Origin: Acidobacteriota bacterium
GTDB taxonomy: Bacteria > Acidobacteriota > Aminicenantia > Aminicenantales > Aminicenantaceae
Length of the DNA stretch: 49,372 bases
Assembly: GCA_030669585.1 (NCBI GenBank)
Contig: DAOVDI010000006.1
Location: 1-49,372 of the forward strand
Reading direction: 5' to 3'
Part shown: positions 35,749 to 44,757 of the stretch, one piece after another
How the letters are laid out: every line of letters starts with the position of its first letter
How positions within the stretch are numbered: position 1 is the stretch's first letter
Program-made: the position numbers and the translations under genes
The notes under the pieces: model-generated
What the model saw: only the letters and a program-made list of their open reading frames with translations
The model's database searches: none
What the model was told of the DNA's origin: nothing

Positions 35749-37639
35749 TCGGATCAAAAACCCTCGGGATGTCAAAACCCTGTCGGTCAAAGAGCTCAAT
35801 CAACTTGCGACAGAAATAAGGGCGTTGATCATTGAGACTGTTTCAAGAACCGGCGGGCATCTTTCTTCGAATCTTGGTGTAGTCGAGATCACTCTGGCTC
35901 TTCATTATGTTTTTAATACCCCTGTGGACAAGATCATTTGGGACGTGGGGCATCAATGTTATACACATAAGATCGTGACAGGCCGAAAAGAGGAATTCAC
36001 AGGGTTACGTCAGCTTGAAGGGTTGAGCGGATTTCCGAGTGTAGAAGAAAGTGAGTTTGATGTTTTTAATACCGGCCATGCATCCACGGCATTATCTGCA
36101 GCGTTAGGAATGGCTGTCGCCAGAGACAGGACAAATAAAGATCATGAGGTCATTGCAGTCGTTGGAGACGGAAGCATGACAGCCGGAGTGGCCTGGGAGG
36201 CTTTAAATCAAATCGGCCACATCAGAAAGAAAGTGATTATCATCCTCAACTATAATGAGATGTCCATTTCTCCCAACGTTGGTGCGATCTCCCGTTATTT
36301 GGGTTATCTGGTATCAGGTCAGCACTACCTCAGGATGAAAGATCATGCAAAGACCATGTTCAAGGCGATCCCTGCTGTGGGATGGCCTATGATCAAGGTG
36401 GCACGTGCCGTTGAAGAAGCGATGAAAAAGACTTTTTTCCCTGGGCTGGTTTTTGAAGAACTGGGGATTCGGTATATTGGTCCTGTCCATGGGCACAGTT
36501 TAAAGTCACTGATCGAGGTCTTTGAAGATGCGAAAAAATTCGACGGACCCATATTGATCCTTTGTGTGACAAAAAAAGGCAGGGGATACAGACCGGCTCA
36601 AGCAAATCCTTCGTCCTTTCACAGCACATCCCCTTTTGAGATTTCTACAGGCGAACCGAAAAACAAGGATACACATCCCACTTATTCTTCCATTTTTGGC
36701 AAGACTGCGGTTAAGGTGGCAAAAGCGGATGAAAAAGTCGTTGCCATCACTGCGGCCATGCCTGCTGGAACGGGTCTGATCGAGTTCAGTAAAATTTTCC
36801 CCGACAGGTTTTACGATGTCGGAATTGCGGAACAGCATGCTGTTATATTCGCCTCAGGCATGGTTCTGGGAGGGTTCAAGCCGATTCTGGCCATTTATTC
36901 GACATTTCTTCAAAGAGCCTATGACCAGTTGTATCATGATGTCTGCCTGATGGATATCCCGATTGTTTTTGCTCTGGACAGGGCTGGCATTGTCCCGGAT
37001 GACGGGCCGACACATCAAGGCATCAATGATATCGTGTATCTCAGGCATTTGCCGAACATGATCGTAATGTCTCCCAAGGATGAGAATGAACTGCAGCACA
37101 TGATCCATTCCGCTCTCTCCTATGGCCATCCGGCTGCCATAAGATTTCCAAAGGGGAAAACTTCCGGTGTGCCTCTGGATGAAAAGCTGAAAGTTCTTCC
37201 CCTGGGAAAGGGTGAGGTTCTAAGGGAAGGGGAAAATGTGATTTTTGCTTTTGGAAATATGGTCGACTCAAGCATAAAGGCTGCAGAGAGGCTGGAGAAA
37301 GAAGGGATCAGCTTTGCAGTCGTTAATGCACGCTTTGCCAGTCCTCTTGATGAAAAACTGATTCTATGCTTCGCTCGGCCGGGAGGTGTTTTTGTGACTG
37401 CAGAAGAGGGGGTCATCGCAGGCGGTTTTGGCAGCGCTGTTCGAGAGGTTTTAGACAGGGAAAGGAAATTTGATCTTTACTTTAAACAAATAGGACTCCC
37501 GGTTGAGATCTATCCTGTGGCCAAAGTCGATCAAATCAAGAGGATGTATGATCTGGATTCGGACGGGATATATAAGCAGGTCAGACGGTTTTATGAAATA
37601 ACAGGCAATAATATTCAGAGGCGGAAGCGGAATAAATGA
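35726..37639 (+). CDS. dxs: 1-deoxy-D-xylulose-5-phosphate synthase
   Basis: SRTGGHLSSNLGVVEITLALHYVFNTPVDKIIWDVGHQCYTHKI, VIAVVGDGSMTAGVAWEALN, DRAGIVPDDGPTHQGINDIVYL. Confidence 0.98.
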   Translation: MKMSKLLDRIKNPRDVKTLSVKELNQLATEIRALIIETVSRTGGHLSSNLGVVEITLALHYVFNTPVDKIIWDVGHQCYTHKIVTGRKEEFTGLRQLEGLSGFPSVEESEFDVFNTGHASTALSAALGMAVARDRTNKDHEVIAVVGDGSMTAGVAWEALNQIGHIRKKVIIILNYNEMSISPNVGAISRYLGYLVSGQHYLRMKDHAKTMFKAIPAVGWPMIKVARAVEEAMKKTFFPGLVFEELGIRYIGPVHGHSLKSLIEVFEDAKKFDGPILILCVTKKGRGYRPAQANPSSFHSTSPFEISTGEPKNKDTHPTYSSIFGKTAVKVAKADEKVVAITAAMPAGTGLIEFSKIFPDRFYDVGIAEQHAVIFASGMVLGGFKPILAIYSTFLQRAYDQLYHDVCLMDIPIVFALDRAGIVPDDGPTHQGINDIVYLRHLPNMIVMSPKDENELQHMIHSALSYGHPAAIRFPKGKTSGVPLDEKLKVLPLGKGEVLREGENVIFAFGNMVDSSIKAAERLEKEGISFAVVNARFASPLDEKLILCFARPGGVFVTAEEGVIAGGFGSAVREVLDRERKFDLYFKQIGLPVEIYPVAKVDQIKRMYDLDSDGIYKQVRRFYEITGNNIQRRKRNK

Positions 37640-37646
37640 GGCTTGT

Positions 37647-38444
37647 ATGCTTTATAAGGAAAGAGCAGATAAAGTTTTAGTTAACCGCGGACTTGCGGAA
37701 AGCTGCCACAAAGCCCAGGCATTGATCCTTGCAGGAATGGTTTTTAACGGGGATATAAGGGTAGAAAAACCTGGACAGATGATAATGCCGGAGCAGGATT
37801 TGACCCTGAAAGAAAAACCGCCTTTTGTGAGCAGGGGAGGGCTAAAACTGGAAGAGGCCCTGAATGCTTTTAATTTGGTTGTTGAGGGAAAAGTAGCAGC
37901 GGATCTGGGTTCTTCAACCGGAGGTTTCACTGACTGTATGATCCAGAGAGGTGCCAAAAAAGTGTTTGCGTTGGATGTGGATACAAGACAGTTCGACTGG
38001 AGATTAAGCCAGAATCCTCGAATAACCCTGATAAAGAAAAATGTGCGCTATCTTGAGAAGTCAGATTTTTGTGAAGATCTGGATATTATCACTATGGATC
38101 TTTCTTTTATATCGGTTCTGACAGTCTTGCCTGCCGTCAGAAAGGTATTAAACAGAGGGGACCTGGTCTCATTGATCAAGCCCCAATTTGAAGTCGGCCG
38201 GCATCAGGTAGGAAAAAAAGGAATTGTAAGAGACCCTGTATTGCACCAGGATGTTTTGGAGAGGATTATAGATGAGGCCAGGCATCTTGGCTTCAGAGCA
38301 AAGGGAGTGATTAAAACATCCATCCGGGGACAAAAGGGGAACCAGGAATTTTTCATACTTTGGACACTGATGAATACGGACCCGGACACCCTGGATATTC
38401 AATCAATGATCAAGGAGGCTGTTTGGAGTGAGAAACATAAATAA
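37647..38444 (+). CDS. tlyA: TlyA-family rRNA (cytidine-2'-O)-methyltransferase
   Basis: S4 domain ERADKVLVNRGLAESCHKAQALILAGMV; FVSRGGLKLEEALNAF, AADLGSSTGGFTDCMIQRGAKKVFALDV, LIKPQFEVGR. Confidence 0.94.
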   Translation: MLYKERADKVLVNRGLAESCHKAQALILAGMVFNGDIRVEKPGQMIMPEQDLTLKEKPPFVSRGGLKLEEALNAFNLVVEGKVAADLGSSTGGFTDCMIQRGAKKVFALDVDTRQFDWRLSQNPRITLIKKNVRYLEKSDFCEDLDIITMDLSFISVLTVLPAVRKVLNRGDLVSLIKPQFEVGRHQVGKKGIVRDPVLHQDVLERIIDEARHLGFRAKGVIKTSIRGQKGNQEFFILWTLMNTDPDTLDIQSMIKEAVWSEKHK

Positions 38445-39273
38445 AATTGGGTTTGTCATCAAACCTCATGCCCCGGATATTGAAAAGATACTCAGTGACT
38501 TGATATCTTATTTTACGAAAAAAGGGAAAACTTGCCTGCTGGAAGAGGCAGCCGCCGAGATTCTCAAAAAACCCGAAGGATTCAAGAGAGATGACCTTAC
38601 CCATGAAGTCGATCTGGTTGTCGTTCTTGGGGGCGATGGGACTTTGCTGAGTATCGCGCACGAAGCCGCCCAACAAGATGTTCCAGTTCTTGGGGTCAAT
38701 CTTGGGAGCCTGGGATTTTTAACCGAGGTGCCGCTCAATGAGGTTTATTCTACTCTCGATACCTTTTTGTCAGGCAATGAGGAGATCGTCAGTCCGAGAC
38801 AGATGCTCGAAGTCCGGAGCAGGGATAAAACTTCTTACTGCTTGAATGATATTGTTATTAATAAAGGAGCCTTAGCGAGAATGATTCAGTGTGCCATCTG
38901 CATCGACGGGAAGAAGATCGCCAAAGTTCGCTCGGACGGTCTGATCATTTCGACTCCGACAGGCTCAACAGCCTATTCTTTGTCTGCCGGGGGTCCTATC
39001 ATCCATCCAAATATTCCCGCTATGGTCCTTGTCCCGATTTGTCCCCATGCTCTTAGTTTCCGGCCAATGGTTATTTCATCGCGATCAGAAGTTCAAATAC
39101 AGCTGTTGACGGAAAATGAAGAAGTCCATTTCACACTGGACGGGCAGCGCGGCGGATTGCTGGAAAAAGACGAACTTATCTTAACCCGAGTGAGCGATAT
39201 AAGATTATCCCTGATCTCTTCTCCCCAAAGAAACTATTTCGACCTGCTTTACAAAAAACTGGGTTGGGGATAA
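38428..39273 (+). CDS. nadK: NAD kinase
   Basis: LVVVLGGDGTLLSIAHEAAQQDVPVLGVNLGSLGFLTEV, SDGLIISTPTGSTAYSLSAGGPIIHP. Confidence 0.96.
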   Translation: MRNINKIGFVIKPHAPDIEKILSDLISYFTKKGKTCLLEEAAAEILKKPEGFKRDDLTHEVDLVVVLGGDGTLLSIAHEAAQQDVPVLGVNLGSLGFLTEVPLNEVYSTLDTFLSGNEEIVSPRQMLEVRSRDKTSYCLNDIVINKGALARMIQCAICIDGKKIAKVRSDGLIISTPTGSTAYSLSAGGPIIHPNIPAMVLVPICPHALSFRPMVISSRSEVQIQLLTENEEVHFTLDGQRGGLLEKDELILTRVSDIRLSLISSPQRNYFDLLYKKLGWG

Positions 39274-39355
39274 AATAGCAAATTGGACATGTTGGCCTTA
39301 CCTGAAGAATGGAGACATATTATAAATTTAGGTATTAATAAAGAAGGAGGATAAT

Positions 39356-39682
39356 TTGGCTGAAAATATTGTACATGTAACAGAAAATGATTTTGAAGGT
39401 GTTGTTATAAAATCGAATATTCCTGTCCTTGTGGATTTTTGGGCTGTCTGGTGCGGGCCTTGTCATATGATATTACAAGCACTGGAAAATATTGCGGATA
39501 GTTATAAGGATAAAATTAGAGTGGCCAGAATTAATGTTGATGAAAACAGGATTATTTCATCAAAATATGGGATTATGAGTATTCCCACCCTTCTTTTGTT
39601 TAAAAATGGAGAGATAAAGGAAACGATCATCGGTGTTTTTCCCCAACCGAAAATTGAAGAAAAAATCAAGACTTACCTGTGA
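39356..39682 (+). CDS. trxA: Thioredoxin
   Basis: VLVDFWAVWCGPCHMILQALENIA, MSIPTLLLFKNGEI; TTG start with AAGGAGG. Confidence 0.95.
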   Translation: MAENIVHVTENDFEGVVIKSNIPVLVDFWAVWCGPCHMILQALENIADSYKDKIRVARINVDENRIISSKYGIMSIPTLLLFKNGEIKETIIGVFPQPKIEEKIKTYL

Positions 39683-40605
39683 ACGAAACCTTTGATGTAA
39701 TTATTATTGGGGCCGGACCTGCAGGCTTATCAGCCTCTATCTATACAGGAAGAGCGCGATTAAAAACACTAGTCTTGGAGAAGGGAATGCCAGGCGGCCA
39801 AATTCTGACATCAGACTGGATCGAGAATTATCCGGGTTTTCCCAAAGGGATATCTCCATTCCAACTGATGGGCGAGTTTCGAAAGCAGGCAGAACACTTT
39901 GGAGCAGTTATCCGGACAGATGAAGTTAAGAGCATTAAAAAGCAGAATAATCTCTGGTTGCTGTCAGGATATCAGGAAACCAACCTCACAAGGGCTGTCA
40001 TAATCGCTACCGGCTCATATTATAGGAAGCTTGGTGTTGAAGGAGAGAACGAGTTAACAGGCAGGGGTGTTTCCTATTGTGCGATATGTGATGCGGCCTT
40101 CTTCAAAGACAAAAAGATCGCTGTTGTTGGAGGCAGCAATAATGCGCTGACAGAAGCCATTTTTCTTGCAAAATTTGGAAAGTCCATAAAAGTTATCCAC
40201 CGAAGAGATGAGCTTCGTGGGGAAAAAATCCTTCAGGAACGAATTATGTCCAATGATAGAATTGATGTTATTTGGAATTCGGTTGTCACGAAGATTAATG
40301 GAAAGGACAAATTGGAGGGTGTAATCCTCAGGAATGTAAAGGATGATTCAACTCATGAACTGAAAGTAGACGGGCTTTTTATTTCGATCGGAACCCATCC
40401 GAATTCCGAATTTTTAAATGACCTTGTAGAACTTGACCAGTTAGGATTTATTAAAGTCGATGATGGAATGAGGACCGATCAGGAAGGTATATTTGCCGCC
40501 GGAGATGTTACAAACGCCTGTCCGAAGCAGGTTGCCACTGCCTCGGGAAGCGGAGTTAATGCAGCGATATCGGTTAGTGAGTATTTACAAAACTTGGATT
40601 TATAA
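39679..40605 (+). CDS. trxB: Thioredoxin reductase
   Basis: DVIIIGAGPAGLSASIYTGRARLKTLVLEKGMPGGQI, GVSYCAICDAAFFKDKKIAVVGGSNNALTEAIFL, GIFAAGDVTNACPKQVATASGSG. Confidence 0.96.
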   Translation: MNETFDVIIIGAGPAGLSASIYTGRARLKTLVLEKGMPGGQILTSDWIENYPGFPKGISPFQLMGEFRKQAEHFGAVIRTDEVKSIKKQNNLWLLSGYQETNLTRAVIIATGSYYRKLGVEGENELTGRGVSYCAICDAAFFKDKKIAVVGGSNNALTEAIFLAKFGKSIKVIHRRDELRGEKILQERIMSNDRIDVIWNSVVTKINGKDKLEGVILRNVKDDSTHELKVDGLFISIGTHPNSEFLNDLVELDQLGFIKVDDGMRTDQEGIFAAGDVTNACPKQVATASGSGVNAAISVSEYLQNLDL

Positions 40606-40654
40606 ATTAGCCTGGATTATTCATAAAATTCGACGGCAACCCAAATCATTCGTC

Positions 40655-40674
40655 ATTCCCGTGGAAACGGGAAT
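40655..40674. repeat. ATTCCC-N8-GGGAAT palindrome
   Basis: ATTCCC gtggaaac GGGAAT read directly; cognate element in copy A is ATTCCCGT(583-590)...ACGGGAAT(619-626). Confidence 0.75.
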
Positions 40675-40888
40675 CCAGTTAAGATAAAGTTGCTTATTCT
40701 ATGGTCTTGCTCTTATTTTAGCCGTCGTATTTCCCCCTCCGGGCGAGCCGATCTGCTTTGTTGCGGCGCATTCGCAGTATATAAATACGGCTTCACGAAC
40801 AGCCTCTTGCAGATGCATCAACCTCGACTCGTAAATAGTCCAGTCACTAAATTCAGCGATACGTTGAAAAAAGGGTTCGAGGAATCAA

Positions 40889-40922
40889 GGCCTGCCTGTG
40901 CGTGACCGCACGCAGACAGGGG
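40889..40922. repeat. Imperfect palindrome CCTGCCTGTGCGTGACCGCACGCAGACAGG nested in the repeat core
   Basis: CCTGCCTGTGCG ... CGCACGCAGACAGG inverted repeat lying between two halves of a core that is contiguous in copies A and B. Confidence 0.7.
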
Positions 40923-41003
40923 TCAAGGATTCAAGTGAAAGAATAAGAGGCCAAAGAAGAAGAGCCCAAGGCTGAAAGCAGCTTCCCTCGGTGAGAATAC
41001 ATA

Positions 41004-41049
41004 GCCAGGACTGCGAGCTGAAATGGATTTCACAGCCCTGGCATTTTTT
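41004..41049 (+). terminator. Rho-independent terminator downstream of the trxA-trxB end of the plus-strand block
   Basis: GCCAGG-A-CTG ... CAG-C-CCTGGC stem with inner TGAAAT/ATTTCA pairing, followed by CATTTTTTG. Confidence 0.75.
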
Positions 41050-41075
41050 GTATCGTAGAGGGTTCTGGTCAGGTC

Positions 41076-41393
41076 CTATTTTTTTGATGTGGAAGACGTC
41101 CCGGTTGTGATGAGATCTTTAAACCGAAGGAATGTCTTTTCACCAATTCCTTTAACCTTCATGATTTCTTCGATCCTTTTGAAATTTCCGTTCTTTTTAC
41201 GAAAATCGATAATGCGCTGGGCGATTTTCGACCCGATGCTGGGCAGCTCTTGAAGTTCGACAAGAGTTGCGGAATTGATGTTGATTTTTTTTACTGCTGC
41301 TGAGTTTTCCGCTGCCTGAAGAGGGGTAAGGGCGCTGAATACAAGAAGAAACGCAAGGCTGAGAACCATGCCTCTGATAATAAAATATTTCAT
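41076..41393 (-). CDS. ComEA-like helix-hairpin-helix protein with signal peptide
   Basis: [60 protein letters not shown]. Confidence 0.93.
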   Translation of the reverse strand: MKYFIIRGMVLSLAFLLVFSALTPLQAAENSAAVKKININSATLVELQELPSIGSKIAQRIIDFRKKNGNFKRIEEIMKVKGIGEKTFLRFKDLITTGTSSTSKK

Positions 41394-41560
41394 TTTGACC
41401 TCCTTATTCTTTATATATGCAAAGATGAGGCCAAGATGTTATTTTATGTTAACTTTAATATAATCAGAAAGATAGATTCCTTTGCTCTTGTAAAAATGGA
41501 AATAGATGTAGACATCTTAAGTTTAAATTGCCTCTAGTGGTTTACCTTCCTTGAACAAGG

Positions 41561-42445
41561 TTAAGAACGGGGATGGCTTTTTTTATATGTATCTAAAAGA
41601 TGTTTGAGATCAAGATGTGTGTATTTTTGTGTTGTTGCCAGGCTTTCATGTCCTAGAAGCTCCTGGATAACACGAAGATCTGCGCCTCTGCTCAAGAGAT
41701 GGGAGGCAAAGGAATGCCGCAGAGAATGAGGACTGATTTTCCGTCTGAGCGCTGTCTGACTGAAATATGAGTCGACTATTCTCTGCACGGACCGTGATGT
41801 GATCCTGCCTCCCCGGACGTTCAAAAACACCGCTCTTTCGTCTATTTCTCCTTTGTGCATTGAAGACCTGATGCTGAGGTATGATTGAAGGCTCTCCTCT
41901 GCTGTTTTGCCAAAAGGCAGTATTCGTTCCTTTTTCCCTTTTCCTCTGACACGGATGAGCCGTTCGGGGAATTTTATATCTTCGATGTTTGATCCCACCA
42001 GTTCTCCCACTCTCAGCCCTGTTGCATAAAGAAGTTCAAGCATGGCTCTATCCCTAAGGTCCAGAGGCTTTTTCGAAATGGGCAGATCCAGGAATCTTTG
42101 CATTTCCTCTTCTGAGAGGAAGGAAGGAATATGTTTGTCTAGTTTCGGAGTGGACAGCAATATTGCGGGGTTATCCTCGATCCATCTTTGCTTCAGGCTG
42201 TATTGAAAAAAAGAGCGGATGGCTGCAAGTTTCCGGGCGATAGTTGATTTTTTCCACTGTTTTTCATAAAGAGTCGCAAGAAAACCTCTCAACACAATAT
42301 GATCGGTATTTACCAATCGGATTTGCTTTTTAGTTAGGTATTGTGCGAGCTGTGTTAGATCCCTTTTATAACTATCGATTGTGTGAGGAGAGGCATTTTT
42401 TTCGTGTTCCAAATAGGACAGGAATTGTTTCAGCTTTTTGTCCAT
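41561..42445 (-). CDS. xerC: Tyrosine recombinase XerC/XerD family
   Basis: LLYATGLRVGELVGSNIEDI, ISPHSLRHSFASHLLSRGADLRVIQELLGHESLATTQKYTHLD; R-K-HxxR-H-Y present. Confidence 0.92.
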   Translation of the reverse strand: MDKKLKQFLSYLEHEKNASPHTIDSYKRDLTQLAQYLTKKQIRLVNTDHIVLRGFLATLYEKQWKKSTIARKLAAIRSFFQYSLKQRWIEDNPAILLSTPKLDKHIPSFLSEEEMQRFLDLPISKKPLDLRDRAMLELLYATGLRVGELVGSNIEDIKFPERLIRVRGKGKKERILPFGKTAEESLQSYLSIRSSMHKGEIDERAVFLNVRGGRITSRSVQRIVDSYFSQTALRRKISPHSLRHSFASHLLSRGADLRVIQELLGHESLATTQKYTHLDLKHLLDTYKKSHPRS

Positions 42446-42516
42446 TGTAACGCCGTGTCAAGGATATGCGCTAAGATATTATACTGGAAAAGGTGTGTAT
42501 ATGGCGAGCAAGCGGT

Positions 42517-44757
42517 CTATTCTTGAGGTGTTAGATTGTCCACTTCTTCTTTGTAAGCACAGTTATCGCTGCTGCAGTAAAGAGTGGGATTTTCTTTATT
42601 CCGCTTTTTTTTGAGGATAAAATGCCTTCCGCATTCCGGGCAGGGTTGATCGACAGGCTCATCCCACGTGGCATATTTGCATTTTGGGAAATTGCTGCAG
42701 CCAAAAAAGATCTTTCCTTTTCGGGTTTTTTTCTGGATGATCGTTCCGCCGCAGCCTTCTTCCGGACAAGCAATACCTGTATTCTTGCTCTCTTTTTTTA
42801 TATATTTGCATTCTGGGTAGTTAGAACACGCGGTGAACGGTCCATATTTCCCATGGCGAAGGACGAGTTGAGATCCGCATTCCGGACATTTTTCATCGAG
42901 AGGAGTGGCTTTCTTTTTGGTTATACTCTGTTTGTACGTGCAGTCGGGATAACCGGTGCAGGCTTTGAAACGTCCGTAGCGGCCCTCTTTGATAACCAGC
43001 GGTTTTCCGCACTCCGGGCAGTTTTCCTCAGAAGGAATCCCTTTGGGCTTTATACTTTCTTCTTTCATGGCCTTGTCCAGGTTGTTTTTGAGAAGAGTGT
43101 AGCAAGATTTAAGATAAAGCTGCCAGTCCTGCTGTCCTTCGCTAATATGATCCAGGATTTCTTCAAAGCTGGCCGTAAACTCAAATTCCATCAGCTCAGG
43201 GAAGTTTTCTACCAAATAATCATTCACAAATAGGCCCAGCTCTGTCGGGATGAACTTTCCATGTTCCTTGATGACATAGGTGCGGCCCTGAATCGTTGCA
43301 ATGATGGGAGCATAGGTACTAGGCCGCCCTATTCCCCGTGCTTCCAGCTCTTTGACAAGGCTTCCTTCGGTATATCGGGGGGGGGGCTGTGTGAAATTTT
43401 GTTTGGATTCGATGTCGTGGAGCTTGAGTATTTCTCCCGCCTCAGCTTTGGGCAAGGTCTTATCTTTCTCGTCCGTTTTTTCTTCTTTATCCTGCTTTTG
43501 ATAAAGTTTGAGAAAGCCGTCGAATTTAATAACTTCCCCTTTTGCTTTGAACTGGTATTTTCCTGCACGGATATCAAAGCTGGTTTCCTCTATAAGGGCA
43601 GGACTCATCTGAGAAGCTATGAACCGGTTCCAGATCATTGTATACAGTCTGTAATCATCATTGTTAAGGAAAGGCTTAACCTGTTCAGGCGGTAGGTCGA
43701 AGGAAGTCGGACGGATGGCTTCATGGGCATCTTGTGTTTGTTTTTTATTCTTGTATACCCTGGGTTTTTCCGGGATATAGGCATCGCTGTAATTATTTTG
43801 GATGAAGTCTCTTGCTGAATTCATTGCGTCACTGGAAATCCGCACAGAATCCGTTCTCATGTATGTGATCAATCCCACATGGCCCCGGCCGCCGATCTCG
43901 AGGCCTTCGTAAAGGTGCTGTGCAAGGACCATGGTTTTTTTTACCGAGAATCGACGCAGGCGGAAAGCGTCCTGCTGGAGGGTGCTTGTGATATAGGGAG
44001 GAGGAGGGTTTTTAGTTTTTGCCTTGACAGCGATATCCTTGAGAGTAAATGGGAGAGAATTCAGGTCATTTACGATAGTGCCGGCCTGCTCCTTGTTCTC
44101 TACTTTTACTTTAATATCGGCGATCTTAACCAGATTTGCGGTAAAAACAGGAGGGTTGGATGCCTCCAGAGATGCAGTAATCGTCCAGTATTCTTCAGGA
44201 TTAAAATCTTTTATTTCTTTTTCCCGTTCGCAGATCAATCGGACTGCTATGGACTGGACACGGCCTGCACTTAATCCCCGCCCGACTTTTTTCCACAACA
44301 AAGGGCTGATCAGATACCCGACCAATCTGTCAAGGATCCTTCGGGCCTGCTGGGCTTTTATTTTATCCTGATCTATCTGTCCAAGATTCAGAAATGCATT
44401 CTGTACGGCTTTTTTTGTGATCTCATTGAACATCACACGGTGGATGTTCTGGTTGTATTTTTCCAGGATCTTAGAGAGGTGCCAACATATGGCTTCTCCT
44501 TCTCTGTCGGGATCAGCGGCAAGGAGCACGGACTCCATGTCTTTTGCCGACTGCTGCAATTCTGCAACCAATTTTTTGCGTTCAGGTATCAGGATGTATT
44601 CAGGTAAAAAATCATGTTCAATGTCAACACCCAGATTTTTTTTGGGGAGGTCACGGATGTGGCCCAATGACGCCATCACAAGATAGTCATTTCCGATATA
44701 GCGACTGAGAGTTTTTGCCTTGGCGGGGGATTCAACGATAACCAAATGTTTTGCCAT
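42517..44757 (-). CDS. topA: DNA topoisomerase I with four C-terminal zinc ribbons
   Basis: HLVIVESPAKAKTLSRYIGNDYLVMASLGHIRDLP, DPDREGEAICWHL, SAGRVQSIAVRLI, ITYMRTDS; four Cys4-type ribbons beginning CPECGKPLV, CPECGSQLV, CPEEGCGGTI, CPECGRHFI. Confidence 0.98.
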   Translation of the reverse strand: MAKHLVIVESPAKAKTLSRYIGNDYLVMASLGHIRDLPKKNLGVDIEHDFLPEYILIPERKKLVAELQQSAKDMESVLLAADPDREGEAICWHLSKILEKYNQNIHRVMFNEITKKAVQNAFLNLGQIDQDKIKAQQARRILDRLVGYLISPLLWKKVGRGLSAGRVQSIAVRLICEREKEIKDFNPEEYWTITASLEASNPPVFTANLVKIADIKVKVENKEQAGTIVNDLNSLPFTLKDIAVKAKTKNPPPPYITSTLQQDAFRLRRFSVKKTMVLAQHLYEGLEIGGRGHVGLITYMRTDSVRISSDAMNSARDFIQNNYSDAYIPEKPRVYKNKKQTQDAHEAIRPTSFDLPPEQVKPFLNNDDYRLYTMIWNRFIASQMSPALIEETSFDIRAGKYQFKAKGEVIKFDGFLKLYQKQDKEEKTDEKDKTLPKAEAGEILKLHDIESKQNFTQPPPRYTEGSLVKELEARGIGRPSTYAPIIATIQGRTYVIKEHGKFIPTELGLFVNDYLVENFPELMEFEFTASFEEILDHISEGQQDWQLYLKSCYTLLKNNLDKAMKEESIKPKGIPSEENCPECGKPLVIKEGRYGRFKACTGYPDCTYKQSITKKKATPLDEKCPECGSQLVLRHGKYGPFTACSNYPECKYIKKESKNTGIACPEEGCGGTIIQKKTRKGKIFFGCSNFPKCKYATWDEPVDQPCPECGRHFILKKKRNKENPTLYCSSDNCAYKEEVDNLTPQE

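Larger units (their letters stand above)
40610..40960. repeat. Mosaic intergenic repeat cluster, copy C
   Basis: Contains modules shared with copies A and B: 40655-40674 ATTCCC-N8-GGGAAT palindrome, 40745-40853 block nearly identical to reverse complement of 906-1003, and 40850-40945 core split by a palindrome. Confidence 0.85.

Noticed and set aside
39356-40605. Selenocysteine in trxA/trxB as a partner for the SelB-like protein
   Set aside because: Both active sites are Cys (WCGPC; CAIC) with no in-frame TGA, so they give no support for Sec use.
41561-42445. Mobile integrase marking an island
   Set aside because: Sequence and context (dprA-topA-xerC order) fit housekeeping XerC; no cargo, att site or tRNA disruption.
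42622-43695. Plus-strand ORFs antisense to topA (203 aa and 144 aa)
   Set aside because: Phe/Ala-rich shadows of the topA frame, including its zinc ribbons.
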